Assembly (NCBI RefSeq): GCF_001700435.1
Contig: NZ_LYPC01000028.1
Location: 444,288 to 508,287, forward strand
Direction of reading: 5' to 3'
Length of the DNA: 64,000 bases
DNA from: Paenibacillus pectinilyticus
GTDB lineage: Bacteria > Bacillota > Bacilli > Paenibacillales > NBRC-103111
Below, piece by piece: positions 1-8,728 of this stretch. A program made the position numbers and the translations under genes. The notes beneath the pieces are model-generated. The model did no database searches, had not been told where the DNA came from, and saw nothing but the letters and a program-made list of their open reading frames with translations. Each line of letters starts with the position of its first letter. Position 1 is the first letter of the stretch.

Positions 1-559
1 ATGCCATTTTCTTCAGATCATTCAAGCCATTTAGCTCAGGCATTGGCGAGAACACGGGGAACCACATGAAGAAAGCTGTGATCAATAGCACGCTATGATA
101 AACCAATAACCATACATCATTCACCATCAAGTAATCCATAATAAAAGGCATATGGTAAATGGAGAAAAGCATATTGAACATGAACAACGCAATTAGAGGT
201 CTGGTGAAAAATGAAAATAAGCTACGAAACACGAGATTTTTCATGCATACACGTACCAACCATCCTGGTGTTCCTAACCAAATCAGGATAGGTACAATTA
301 AATATAGAATCGTTTGTGACAGCATGTGCATACTGAACAAATAGTGATGACCAATATAGCTAATTGGACTTCCTTGCCCGACATAGAATAAGAAAAGCCC
401 TGCGTAAAAGGAAAGCTGCTGTGTGATCGACAGTGGCTCTGATTTTGTGGAACTCCCATTCCCTTTCACGACAAATCGATTATAGCAATATCCGATCACA
501 ACAACGATCAACAGTAAAACAGGATTCCACAAATCGAAAAATCCACCAATCTGACTCAT
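1..559 (-). CDS. ctaG: Cytochrome c oxidase assembly factor CtaG (partial, C-terminus outside window)
   Basis: Reading the minus strand from an ATG at 557-559 gives an open frame of 186 codons that runs off the window start, so the C-terminal part is missing. The product is a polytopic membrane protein beginning MSQIGGFFDLWNPVLL, with a first hydrophobic segment at about residues 11-25 and several more separated by short loops. The motif HHYLFSMHMLSQ and the later IYHMPFIMD and YHSVLLITAFF are typical of the CtaG family that helps mature caa3-type oxidase, probably by handling copper. It lies directly downstream of ctaF in the same direction, as in Bacillus, but a terminator separates them. 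An AAAGGAG ribosome site lies 13 bases upstream of the ATG. Family assignment is from recalled motifs. Confidence 0.88.
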   Translation of the reverse strand, partial: MSQIGGFFDLWNPVLLLIVVVIGYCYNRFVVKGNGSSTKSEPLSITQQLSFYAGLFLFYVGQGSPISYIGHHYLFSMHMLSQTILYLIVPILIWLGTPGWLVRVCMKNLVFRSLFSFFTRPLIALFMFNMLFSIYHMPFIMDYLMVNDVWLLVYHSVLLITAFFMWFPVFSPMPELNGLNDLKKMA

Positions 560-676
560 ACCTGCATCTATTCTCCTTTCGAGAGGAACATAATTTCAAT
601 GAGAAAACCTCTATCGAGGCCATTTACAGATGTGCGACCGCGTTTAGAGGTAAGTTTTATCGCCAATAAGCAAGAC

Positions 677-695
677 GTTTTCGGAAACCGAAAAC
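677..695. promoter_or_regulatory. Perfect 8-bp inverted repeat upstream of ctaG
   Basis: GTTTTCGG, three A, CCGAAAAC. The perfect palindrome lies between the ctaF terminator and the ctaG start, about 118 bases before the ctaG ATG. It could be an operator or a small hairpin in the ctaG leader. It has no U-run, so it is unlikely to be a terminator. The role is inference. Confidence 0.4.
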
Positions 696-711
696 TTATA
701 CTTTCTTAAAA

Positions 712-752
712 AAAGAGGAGGCACTTTGTCTAAACAAAGTTGCCTCTTCTTG
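712..752 (-). terminator. Intrinsic terminator after ctaF
   Basis: On the minus strand, immediately after the ctaF stop, AAGAGGCAACTTTG and CAAAGTGCCTCCTCTT form a long, slightly imperfect stem around a 6-base loop, followed by a run of T. It ends the ctaCDEF transcript and implies a separate promoter for ctaG. Confidence 0.85.
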
Positions 753-757
753 CTTTC

Positions 758-1075
758 TTACCACCAGCACCAATATACAGCCATGAGCACGCCAGTTACA
801 GCTACAAGTGCGCCGCCGCCGATAAAGATCAAAGGAAACAAATGACCTCTTTCTTTGGCATGCATCCAGAAAAGCAACTGAACAAGTGCTTGCACGATCC
901 CTAAGGATACGATGAAAATTAAGATAAACGAACGATCCAAATCCCCGTAAAGTACGACAGCGAATGCCAACATGGTGAGAAGAATCGAAATAATGTAAGT
1001 CAAATAGTGATTTGTTGGTGAATCATGCTTTACTCGCTTGCTAGGTGCGGAAGTACCGTGAGAATTGCTACTCAT
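758..1075 (-). CDS. ctaF: Cytochrome c oxidase subunit IV (caa3 type)
   Basis: 105 residues with a hydrophilic N-terminus rich in Ser, His and Lys, then three membrane segments (about 24-44, 50-70 and 80-102). This matches the small subunit IVB of Bacillus caa3 oxidase in size and topology. It is a structural subunit of the proton-pumping terminal oxidase in the cytoplasmic membrane and carries no cofactor ligands. It follows ctaE by one base, so it is translationally coupled and last in the ctaC-D-E-F operon. The unusual C-terminus YWCWW is visible. The call rests mainly on operon position and topology, because the family is weakly conserved. Confidence 0.9.
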   Translation of the reverse strand: MSSNSHGTSAPSKRVKHDSPTNHYLTYIISILLTMLAFAVVLYGDLDRSFILIFIVSLGIVQALVQLLFWMHAKERGHLFPLIFIGGGALVAVTGVLMAVYWCWW

Positions 1076-1076
1076 C

Positions 1077-1691
1077 TTAGTGACCCACCTTCCCCATCAG
1101 ATAGACAACTGTAAAGATAAATACCCAGACTAAGTCAATAAAGTGCCAGTACAGCGAAGCTACATAAAACTTAGGAGCTGTAACAACTGTAAGACCTTTC
1201 TTAAGTCCTTGTAAAATCAACAGTGTAATCCAAGTAACACCGAATGCTACGTGAGCACCGTGGAAACCAACAAGCGTGTAGAACGAAGTTGAGAATGCAC
1301 TTGTCGTAAATTTGTGACCTTCATGCACGTACTCTCTAAACTCGTAAATCTCCATTCCTAAGAACGCAAGACCGAACAATACAGTTACTGCTAACCAAAA
1401 TAACAATTGGCCTAGCTTTTGACGGTGCATCGCCATAATCGCGAATACGCTCGTTAAACTACTAGTTAAAAGGATGAAAGTTGACCAACCAACTGTTTTG
1501 AGTTTGAACAGTTCATCGGCTGTTGGGCCATCCGGAACAGAGTTCCGAAGGGCAATATACGTTGCGAATAAGCAACCGAACAATACAACCTCTGCGCCAA
1601 GGAAAAGCCAAAAGCCAAGAACTTTATTTTTCCCTTCGAGGGTAGCCGTTTCCGGATTAGCAGGCAGTGCGCCCGTGTGATGACTACTCAT
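1077..1691 (-). CDS. ctaE: Cytochrome c oxidase subunit III
   Basis: 204 residues with five membrane segments, the shorter bacterial caa3/ba3-type form of subunit III. Motifs seen include KVLGFWLFLGAEVVLFG near the N-terminus, EGHKFTTSAFSTSFYTLVGFHGAHV in the middle (split by short loops), and the C-terminal YWHFIDLVWVFIFTVVYL. The middle and C-terminal blocks carry the conserved GxHGxHV and YWHFVD-type signatures of the COX3 family. The ATG overlaps the ctaD stop by four bases, giving tight coupling to subunit I. It supports stability and proton uptake of the oxidase. Confidence 0.96.
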   Translation of the reverse strand: MSSHHTGALPANPETATLEGKNKVLGFWLFLGAEVVLFGCLFATYIALRNSVPDGPTADELFKLKTVGWSTFILLTSSLTSVFAIMAMHRQKLGQLLFWLAVTVLFGLAFLGMEIYEFREYVHEGHKFTTSAFSTSFYTLVGFHGAHVAFGVTWITLLILQGLKKGLTVVTAPKFYVASLYWHFIDLVWVFIFTVVYLMGKVGH

Positions 1692-3562
1692 GCCTTTACC
1701 CCCTTATGATCGTCTTCAAGTTCTTCCGGTTCAATATGCCAACCGTGGTCGTCGAATACCGAACGGCAGAACATAGCAATGAATGTAACGATGATCCCTG
1801 CGGCTGCAACATAGTAGTTTCTGTACATGAAGCCGAAACCAGCGATGAACAAACCAACAGACATAACAAGTGGCAAGATCGATGCCGATGGCATGTGGAT
1901 CGAACCGATTGGTTCAGCTGGTGTCATTTCTTTGTTACCAGCCATTTTTTCTTTCCAGAAAGCATCTAAGCCGCGAACAAGCGGAGTTTGTTTGAAGTTA
2001 TACTCAGGTGCAGGTGAAGGAATTGTCCACTCCAAGGAACGGCCATCCCACGGATCTGCAAGAGCGGTTTTTGGTTTTCTTTGTGTAGCAATAATGTTGA
2101 TAAGGAACACCAACGTACCGATACCCATAAGGAATGCACCAATCGTAGATACCAAGTTACCTGCTTCAAGGCCATAGCCTGGCTGATACGTAAAGACGCG
2201 TCGCGGCATCCCCATTAGTCCCAAGAAATGCTGCGGGAAGAATGTCAAATGGAAGCCGATAAAGAACAACCAGAAATGCACTTTACCTAAACCTTCACTT
2301 AACATACGACCGAACATTTTCGGCCACCAGTAGTAAAGACCTGAGAACAAGCCAAGTACTAGACCACCAACGATTACGTAGTGGAAATGCGCTACTACGA
2401 AATATGTGTCATGATACTGGAAGTCAGCTGCTGGAATCGCAAGCATAACCCCTGTTGTTCCCCCCATTACGAAGGTTGGAATGAACGCTGTAGCGAAAAT
2501 ATTCGCTGTTGTAAAGCGGATTTGACCACCCCAGAGTGTGAACAACCAGTTAAAGATTTTCACACCTGTTGGAACAGCAATTGCCATCGTTGCAATCGAG
2601 AAGATCGAGTTCGCAACTGGGCCAAGACCTGCTGTAAACATATGGTGAACCCAAACCATGAAGCCTAAGAAACCAATCAGAACTGTTGCAAATACCATGG
2701 AGCTGTATCCGAACAGACGTTTTTTCGAAAATGTAGAAACGATCTCAGAAATAATACCGAATGCAGGAAGAATCAAGATGTAAACTTCGGGATGCCCGAA
2801 AATCCAGAATAGATGCTCCCATAGTACGTTATTACCGCCTCTGGCAGCATCAAAGAATGCGCCGCCGAAGACACGGTCAAACATAAGTTCAACCAATGCA
2901 ACCGTAATTGCAGGGAAAGCAAGAACAATCAAACCTGAAGTTACAAAAGCAGACCATGTAAACATAGGCATACGCATGTATGTAAGACCAGGAGCACGCA
3001 TGTTGATAATCGTTACAAGGAAGTTAATCCCCCCGATTAGCGTACCAATACCTGCAATTTGCAAGCCGAGTACATAGAAGTCTGTACCTTGCAAATTGTT
3101 TTGAAGCGTTTGTCCCCAGCCAGAATCTGTGATCGAGGACAACGGTGCATACCCCGTCCAACCGGAATCCGGTGCTCCGCCCAAGAACCAGCTTGTGTTC
3201 ATGAGCACGCCGCCGGCAAAGAACAACCAGAAGCCAAGGGAGTTAACGAAAGGGAACGCAACGTCCCTTGCACCAATTTGTAGAGGAACGATGGCATTCA
3301 TGAAGGCGAAGATTACCGGCATGGCCGCAAAGAAAATCATCGTTGTTCCGTGCATCGTTGTTAATTGGTTAAATGAATCGCCGATGAAAATATGTTGATC
3401 TGGAAAAGCAAGCTGAATCCGGATCAAGATTGCTTCAAGTCCTCCGACGAGGAAGAAGAAGCCGCCCGCTAGTAAATACAGGATACCGATTTTCTTATGA
3501 TCGACGGTAGTAAGCCAATCCATAAGGCCGGTATGTTTTTTTACTGGATGAGAGTGAGCCAA
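1688..3562 (-). CDS. ctaD: Cytochrome c oxidase subunit I (haem a/a3-CuB catalytic subunit)
   Basis: 624 residues, the catalytic subunit that reduces oxygen to water and pumps protons. Visible ligands include H71 in TTMHGTTM (low-spin haem), the HPEVY motif at 257-261 (CuB histidine and the cross-linked tyrosine), H306-H307 in WVHHMF (CuB) and H392/H394 in VAHFHYVIVGG (haem a3 and low-spin haem). Twelve core membrane helices are followed by extra C-terminal hydrophobic segments (about 568-605), as in the long Bacillus caa3 subunit I. It begins 27 bases after ctaC and overlaps ctaE by four bases. It uses an ATG start with a GGAGG ribosome site. Confidence 0.98.
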   Translation of the reverse strand: MAHSHPVKKHTGLMDWLTTVDHKKIGILYLLAGGFFFLVGGLEAILIRIQLAFPDQHIFIGDSFNQLTTMHGTTMIFFAAMPVIFAFMNAIVPLQIGARDVAFPFVNSLGFWLFFAGGVLMNTSWFLGGAPDSGWTGYAPLSSITDSGWGQTLQNNLQGTDFYVLGLQIAGIGTLIGGINFLVTIINMRAPGLTYMRMPMFTWSAFVTSGLIVLAFPAITVALVELMFDRVFGGAFFDAARGGNNVLWEHLFWIFGHPEVYILILPAFGIISEIVSTFSKKRLFGYSSMVFATVLIGFLGFMVWVHHMFTAGLGPVANSIFSIATMAIAVPTGVKIFNWLFTLWGGQIRFTTANIFATAFIPTFVMGGTTGVMLAIPAADFQYHDTYFVVAHFHYVIVGGLVLGLFSGLYYWWPKMFGRMLSEGLGKVHFWLFFIGFHLTFFPQHFLGLMGMPRRVFTYQPGYGLEAGNLVSTIGAFLMGIGTLVFLINIIATQRKPKTALADPWDGRSLEWTIPSPAPEYNFKQTPLVRGLDAFWKEKMAGNKEMTPAEPIGSIHMPSASILPLVMSVGLFIAGFGFMYRNYYVAAAGIIVTFIAMFCRSVFDDHGWHIEPEELEDDHKGVKA

Positions 3563-3589
3563 CGTATGAACCTCCTTTACATCAAGAGT

Positions 3590-4606
3590 TTATTTCAAAG
3601 TTTGTAAGTACGTAACGATATCATTAATTTGTGAGTCATCTAATTTACCGCCAGCTGCTTGACCAAATGCCGGCATTTTGTTGCCCGGTTTTTGTTCCTG
3701 CGGATTATGAATCCACAATGCCATGTTCTCAGGCGTGTGTTCCAAAATTCCCGCAATCGTGTCACGATCAGCAAAACCTTTAAGGTTAGGTGCAACCCCA
3801 GGGCCAGCTGCGTTAACAGCATGACAAGACATACAATTTTCTTTGAAAAGCTCTTCACCCTTCTGAGCCGAAGCCGGCACAGTAGCAGGTGCTTTCATTT
3901 TGGCAACCCAAGCATTAAAGTCTGCATCGGTCATTGACTTAACCGTGAAGTTCATCAAGGCATGTGATGCTCCGCAAAGCTCTGTACATCTGCCTTGGAA
4001 CGTTGCAATTTCATCCGCTTGTAAATAAAGCGTGTTATGTATACCAGGATTCGTATCGACCTTACCGCCTAGGGAAGGTACCCAGAACGCATGGGACACA
4101 TCGGCAGAAACGACGTCAAACGCAATGATTTTGTCCTTTGGAACCACAAGCTGCTGCGCTGTTGCGATGCCAAGGTCTGGATATTCAAACTGCCACCAGA
4201 ACTGATGTGCAGTGACTTTCACATGGATAGCATCTTTGTCCTTGTTGTAGTTCGTTGAATGCTTAAACGTGTAGGATACTGTTGGTACCGCAAGCACTAA
4301 CAGTAAGAGAATTGGAATTACTGTCCAGATAATTTCCAAAACGTGACTTCCTTCGACTTGCTTCGGTATGCTATTATCACCTTTGCGCTTGCGAAAGCGA
4401 ATTAATACATACACATAAATCGCAAATACGACAATTACGACAAAAATCATGATAAAGAGACTTAATTTCATTAAGTAAAGCTGCTCCGTCGCCACAGGAC
4501 CTTTAGGCACTAAAGCAGATAAGGTTGGGTCTCCACACCCGGTTAGCATGAGCGCCATCACCGCTAATAGGGGTGCCAGACGCCAGAACTTTTTCAATTG
4601 ACTCAT
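3590..4606 (-). CDS. ctaC: Cytochrome c oxidase subunit II fused to cytochrome c (caa3), lipoprotein
   Basis: 338 residues. A type II signal peptide ends in the lipobox LTGC (Cys24), then two membrane helices (about 46-69 and 88-108) and an extracellular cupredoxin domain. CuA ligands are visible: H172 in SHAFWVP, then C207, C211, H215 and M218 in CTELCGASHALM. A C-terminal class I cytochrome c domain follows, with CMSCH (C258, C261, H262) binding haem c and M311 as the likely axial ligand. This covalent cytochrome c fusion defines the caa3 type, which takes electrons from membrane cytochrome c. It is the first gene of the operon, with a strong upstream promoter. Confidence 0.98.
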   Translation of the reverse strand: MSQLKKFWRLAPLLAVMALMLTGCGDPTLSALVPKGPVATEQLYLMKLSLFIMIFVVIVVFAIYVYVLIRFRKRKGDNSIPKQVEGSHVLEIIWTVIPILLLLVLAVPTVSYTFKHSTNYNKDKDAIHVKVTAHQFWWQFEYPDLGIATAQQLVVPKDKIIAFDVVSADVSHAFWVPSLGGKVDTNPGIHNTLYLQADEIATFQGRCTELCGASHALMNFTVKSMTDADFNAWVAKMKAPATVPASAQKGEELFKENCMSCHAVNAAGPGVAPNLKGFADRDTIAGILEHTPENMALWIHNPQEQKPGNKMPAFGQAAGGKLDDSQINDIVTYLQTLK

Positions 4607-4675
4607 TGTATCAACCCCACTTTTAAAACAATATTTTTACCACGAAGGCCATGCCCATGTCAATTCACTTTAATA

Positions 4676-4704
4676 ACTATAAATTCGTGAAAACTTTTTG
4701 TCAA
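4676..4704 (-). promoter_or_regulatory. Sigma-A type promoter of ctaCDEF
   Basis: On the minus strand TTGACA (plus 4699-4704) is followed after exactly 17 bases by TATAGT (plus 4676-4681). This is an almost consensus vegetative promoter about 70 bases upstream of the ctaC ATG. Confidence 0.75.
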
Positions 4705-4884
4705 TCGCTGTAGGAGAGTTCACAAATTGTTCTTAAACAGCGTCAGCATTGATATATTTCCCTCCATGGTTATTTCCATACACCCACCTCTTTATGCATT
4801 TCAGCGTTTATTTGTGAACACGAATAATTCGACAGAAACATCTCATCCTATAAACATTACAATGCACTGGGAGGTCTGTACGAT

Positions 4885-5574
4885 ATGTTCAGGAAGTTAG
4901 GTTTTCCGATTTGTGGAATGATATTCCTACTGCTCACATTATCTGCATGTGGCACTAGCGGTAAGGAATACAGAGGTACTGATAGTCACTCGAAAAATTT
5001 CGGAGCTCCTGTCGAAAAAGCAGATGAAAAAGACCGTGCTTATCAAGTTCAACAGCTCTCTGGACCTGTCACACACAACAACACTAAGCTGGAGTACAGT
5101 CAGTATCTATCAGATGAATTGCATAAGCTCGATGGTGTGAATACCGCGTTCGTCATGACCACGAATCAGAATGCTTATGTGGCCCTCATGATTGATAGCA
5201 GCGCAGCAGGGACGAAGGGCACGACCAAGGAAACGAATAATCAAGGTACCAACAAGGGTGTTTACAACGATAATAATCCCTATGACGATTCTATTCCTCG
5301 TACAGATTTGAACAAAGGCTACAATAGTTATGAAACTGCGGTTCATCATGATTTGCTCTCTCATCGCTTCAAACAAGCGATCGCAGAGAAGATTCGGTTA
5401 CTGCAACCTAATCTAATGGATGTTTATATTTCTGCCAATCGAGATTTCCTTAATAAAATGAATAGCTATGCACAGGAAAGCTGGAAAGGCCACTCGCTGA
5501 TGCCGTTATTAACAGATTTCAACCAGACAGTTACACGTGTGTTTGGCACCGCACAAGCTTTACCACAGGACTAA
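4885..5574 (+). CDS. YhcN/YlaJ-family sporulation lipoprotein
   Basis: 229 residues with a lipoprotein signal peptide ending LSAC (Cys22) and an acidic, Asn/Thr-rich mature domain. The segment LHKLDGVNTAFVMTTNQNAYVALMI fits the YhcN/YlaJ domain, in which proteins of forespore membranes carry a short beta-alpha sorting fold. The downstream block HRFKQAIAEKIRLLQPNLMDVYISANRDFL is also typical of that family. A Gly/Asn/Thr-rich insert (about 109-140) interrupts the domain. It is divergent from ctaC and stands alone. A GGGAGG site lies 11 bases before the ATG. No sigma-F/G promoter was convincing by eye. The role in spores is by family only. Confidence 0.75.
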   Translation: MFRKLGFPICGMIFLLLTLSACGTSGKEYRGTDSHSKNFGAPVEKADEKDRAYQVQQLSGPVTHNNTKLEYSQYLSDELHKLDGVNTAFVMTTNQNAYVALMIDSSAAGTKGTTKETNNQGTNKGVYNDNNPYDDSIPRTDLNKGYNSYETAVHHDLLSHRFKQAIAEKIRLLQPNLMDVYISANRDFLNKMNSYAQESWKGHSLMPLLTDFNQTVTRVFGTAQALPQD

Positions 5575-5769
5575 TCAGCTAGGCCTTACCACCTAAGCAA
5601 AGCCTGCTATGAATATACCATTTGGAGCTCAATCATCTCGTATAACTTCTATTAATAAAGTAGTTTATTTCTGCTTGAGGGTCGGCTCCTGTTTTCATTT
5701 GTCGGGCATTCCTGTACAATGAGGGAATCGTCTTTACTAAGAAGGAAAAAGGGAGCTGGCCAATTACCC

Positions 5770-7863
5770 ATGTCAAATGGATTTGCCTCATTAGGTATCA
5801 GAGAGAATTTAGTTCAAGTTTTGCAAAATCAAGGTGTCGTAGAACCTACGCCCATCCAACGGGAAGCTATTCCTGTGCTACTCAAAGGTTCGGATGTTAT
5901 CGCACAAGCCCAAACAGGTACAGGTAAAACCCTTGCCTTTGTACTTCCTATATTAGAAACCATTGATGTAGAAAGCTCCGATGTCCAGGCACTTATTCTT
6001 ACGCCAACTCGCGAGTTAGCGATTCAGATCAGTAATGAGCTGAAAACCCTTGTTCCAGTCACAGGTGCTAAAGTATTAGCTGCTTATGGCGGGCAAGATG
6101 TAGAAAAACAGCTTAGAAAGCTTCAAGGTAACATACATATAGTAGTAGGAACTCCGGGAAGACTGTTAGACCACCTTCGCCGCGGCTCCATCAATTTCTA
6201 TAAATTGAAAATACTCGTATTAGATGAAGCCGATCAAATGCTGCACATGGGATTCCTGCATGAAGTGAAAGATATCATTGCCCAAACTTCCCCTTACCGC
6301 CAAACGTTGCTCTTCTCCGCTACTATGCCCGAACAGGTCATCAATCTGTCCAAGGCTTATATGAAGGAAGCAAAAGAAATTAAAATTCAAAGCAAACAAG
6401 TGACTTTGACTGAAATTCAGCAAGTACTTGTTCCTACGACTGATCGTGATAAACAAGATGCACTAATTGCTGCAATCAAGCAATATAAGCCTTATCTTGC
6501 GATGATTTTCTGCCGGACGAAAGCAAAAGCGATCGCGCTGAATGAAGTCCTTCAGGAAATAGGTTTGATGTCCGATGAGCTGCACGGTGACTTGTCTCAA
6601 GCCAAACGTGAGCAGGTGATGAAGCGTTTCAGAGAAGGCCGTATCGAGCTTCTAGTCGCTACTGATATCGCAGCACGTGGTTTAGATGTAGAAGGCGTCA
6701 CGCACATTTTCAATTATGATGTACCACAAGATGCCGAGAGCTATATTCACCGGATTGGCAGAACAGGCCGTGCTGGTGAGTCTGGTGTTGCTGTGACTTT
6801 TGCAACGCAACGCGATATGCCGACGATCGAGCTGATTGAAAAAGGGATTAAAATGTCTTTGCGCAGTCCTGACGGGCAACAAAGACGTGTTGTTCGATCC
6901 AAAACAGCAGAAGATTACCTCGAACAAGATGGCAGAGGCTCAGCTCGGAAAGGTGCTTCTGGCGTTTCACGCGGCGGAAGACGTAATGAGCGTGGCGGCG
7001 CTCCCGAACAACGCAGCGGCGGCCGTGCCGGAAGACCTGGCGCACGCGAATTGCGCGGGGATCGTGCGAATGTACAATATGGCGACCGCAAACCAAGCTT
7101 TGGTGCCAAAGGGGACAAATTTGGTGCTCGCGGCGGGGCAACTGGGCCTGGTGCAGGCGCATCACGTTCAGGCGAACGCCCGGCGAAAGTGAATTCAGAA
7201 CGTAACCCAAATACTTGGGGACGTGCTACAGTAACGCATGAACCGGCAGCAACGAATTCCGCTCCTGCTCGCGGAACGAACATGAGCGCAGCGAAATCTC
7301 GCGTCACGGGTTCGTACAATGGCGGCGGCGAAGGTACTGAGCGCAAACGTTCGGCTCCGCATGGCGATAAATCATACTCGCCATACAACAAGTATGCCGG
7401 CGCAGGCCGGGAAGACGCGGCAAACGCGTCCCGATCCATTCGCGGCGGCAAAGGCCGTGGCGAAGGCGGCGGCGGAGCTCGCGGTGGCGCAGCTCCTCGC
7501 GGCGAAGGCTTCGGTGCTCGCACAGGCGGCGCTCCTCGCGGTGAGGGCTTTGGCGCTCGCACAGGCGGCGCTCCTCGCGGTGAGGGCTTCGGCGCTCGCA
7601 CAGGCAGCGCTCCTCGCGGTGAGGGCTTCGGCGCTCGCACAGGCGGTGCTCCTCGCGGTGAGGGCTTCGGCGCTCGCACAAGCAATGCTCCTCGCGGTCG
7701 AAATGACGAGCGCGGTGCGCGCAGCGCAGCGCCTCGCGGCGACAGCTTCGGAGCTCGCGGTGGTGCACCGCGTGGCGACAGACCAAGCGGCCCGCGCGGT
7801 GGCCAAGGCGGCGCTCGCGGCAGTGCGCCACGCGGAACTCGCGGTGGCGGCGGGAAACGCTAA
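5770..7863 (+). CDS. DEAD-box ATP-dependent RNA helicase with RG-rich tail
   Basis: 697 residues from the ATG at 5770. An upstream in-frame ATG at 5719 sits inside a TACAAT promoter-like hexamer with no ribosome site, so I rejected it. Helicase motifs occur in order: Q motif TPIQREAIP, Walker A AQTGTGKT (47-54), PTRELAIQ, GTPGR, DEAD (152-155), SAT (183-185) and HRIGRTGRAG in domain 2. The core is closest to the CshA/DeaD group, which unwinds structured RNA in ribosome assembly and mRNA decay. From about residue 400 the protein changes to a Gly/Arg/Ala tail of roughly 300 residues with GAPRGEGFGART repeats, likely an RNA-binding disordered region. The gene stands alone, and base composition jumps to very high G+C in the tail. 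Confidence 0.93.
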   Translation: MSNGFASLGIRENLVQVLQNQGVVEPTPIQREAIPVLLKGSDVIAQAQTGTGKTLAFVLPILETIDVESSDVQALILTPTRELAIQISNELKTLVPVTGAKVLAAYGGQDVEKQLRKLQGNIHIVVGTPGRLLDHLRRGSINFYKLKILVLDEADQMLHMGFLHEVKDIIAQTSPYRQTLLFSATMPEQVINLSKAYMKEAKEIKIQSKQVTLTEIQQVLVPTTDRDKQDALIAAIKQYKPYLAMIFCRTKAKAIALNEVLQEIGLMSDELHGDLSQAKREQVMKRFREGRIELLVATDIAARGLDVEGVTHIFNYDVPQDAESYIHRIGRTGRAGESGVAVTFATQRDMPTIELIEKGIKMSLRSPDGQQRRVVRSKTAEDYLEQDGRGSARKGASGVSRGGRRNERGGAPEQRSGGRAGRPGARELRGDRANVQYGDRKPSFGAKGDKFGARGGATGPGAGASRSGERPAKVNSERNPNTWGRATVTHEPAATNSAPARGTNMSAAKSRVTGSYNGGGEGTERKRSAPHGDKSYSPYNKYAGAGREDAANASRSIRGGKGRGEGGGGARGGAAPRGEGFGARTGGAPRGEGFGARTGGAPRGEGFGARTGSAPRGEGFGARTGGAPRGEGFGARTSNAPRGRNDERGARSAAPRGDSFGARGGAPRGDRPSGPRGGQGGARGSAPRGTRGGGGKR
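7492..7699 (+). repeat. 39-bp in-frame tandem repeat in the helicase tail
   Basis: The sequence starting GCTCCTCGCGG recurs at 7492, 7531, 7570, 7609, 7648 and 7687, exactly 39 bases apart, giving five full 13-residue units (APRGEGFGARTGG-like) and the start of a sixth. The copies differ by only a few bases, so expansion looks recent and copy number may vary between strains. Confidence 0.95.
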
Positions 7864-8015
7864 GCGCGACTCGTTTTAACAGCTAGACTTTACCGATGAA
7901 GCCTTTACGTTGTACACTATAGCTATGGTTTATTAAGATCCTACATCTCAAAAATCGTTTCAACCCGTGCTCGCACGAGGATTTACCCCCCATCCAATCG
8001 AAGGAGGTATGTTCC

Positions 8016-8603
8016 ATGTATGCATTAAAGGATAAGGAAATGATTTTTGTATTCACTGGCCCACACGGGGCAGGCCGTAAAACCGTTGCGGAAATGTCGG
8101 GCTCTACGCTCGGGATGAAGCAAGTGATTTCTTACACCACGCGACCTCCGAAACCAACAGAGGAAGATGGTCAAGATTATCACTTCATCTCTCCCGCCCA
8201 ATTTGCCCAGGCACAAGCTGCCGGTGAATTTATTGAAGTAAGTACTGTTAATGACCATCTATACGGCATCAAAAGCGCAGATATCGAACGAATGTTTCAA
8301 CAAAGCGGCAGCATCTATTTGATCTTGAACCGCTTTGGCGCCGAAACGCTCAAAAAGCTGTATGGCGATCAGGTTGTCCAAATCTTCATCTATGCCCAGC
8401 GGGACACACTGGAAGAACGGATGATCGAGAGCGGAGATTCTGAAGAAGTCGCCTCCAAATACTTGTCTGATTATGAAAATGAATTAGCGTATCGAGATCA
8501 ATGTGACCATGTTTTCGAAAATGTGGACTTGGCTCATACGGTATTCGATCTTACGAAAACCTTAGATCTATACTTAAATCGTAATTTAGTCGACTTAGAC
8601 TAG
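8016..8603 (+). CDS. Guanylate-kinase-like protein with altered P-loop
   Basis: 195 residues with the overall guanylate kinase layout: N-terminal beta strand and P-loop GPHGAGRKT (15-23), the GMP-binding region SYTTRPPKPTEEDGQDYHFIS, and a C-terminal YENELAYRDQCDHVFEN block. In true GMP kinases the loop is GPSGxGKGT. Here the invariant Lys position is Arg21, with Lys22 in place of the following Gly. It may be a paralogue with changed or lost catalysis, not the housekeeping gmk, which normally sits by rpoZ/coaBC. A strong AAGGAGG ribosome site precedes the ATG. It stands alone and ends at a good terminator. Confidence 0.8.
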   Translation: MYALKDKEMIFVFTGPHGAGRKTVAEMSGSTLGMKQVISYTTRPPKPTEEDGQDYHFISPAQFAQAQAAGEFIEVSTVNDHLYGIKSADIERMFQQSGSIYLILNRFGAETLKKLYGDQVVQIFIYAQRDTLEERMIESGDSEEVASKYLSDYENELAYRDQCDHVFENVDLAHTVFDLTKTLDLYLNRNLVDLD

Positions 8604-8630
8604 AACGTAGGGCACTAGCTGCCGATACAA

Positions 8631-8660
8631 GGCCTGGACGGCACCTCGTCCGGGCCTTTT
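8631..8660 (+). terminator. Intrinsic terminator after the guanylate-kinase-like gene
   Basis: GGCCTGGACG, loop GCACCT, CGTCCGGGCC, then TTTT. The ten-base stem has one G-T pair and lies 28 bases after the stop codon. Confidence 0.85.
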
Positions 8661-8728
8661 CATTGAATTATGAACGCTGGCAGATGATGCCCATTAACTT
8701 AACTGTTCCAACGAAGGAGTTGAACACT

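Noticed and set aside
433..669. Small plus-strand frame at the ctaG start
   Set aside because: It lies antisense to the N-terminus of ctaG and its leader, without a ribosome site or homology.
6915..7831. Long minus-strand and shifted-frame open frames opposite the helicase tail
   Set aside because: They are shadows of the 39-base repeat and high G+C; composition is Arg/Pro/Ala or Ala-only with no start signals.
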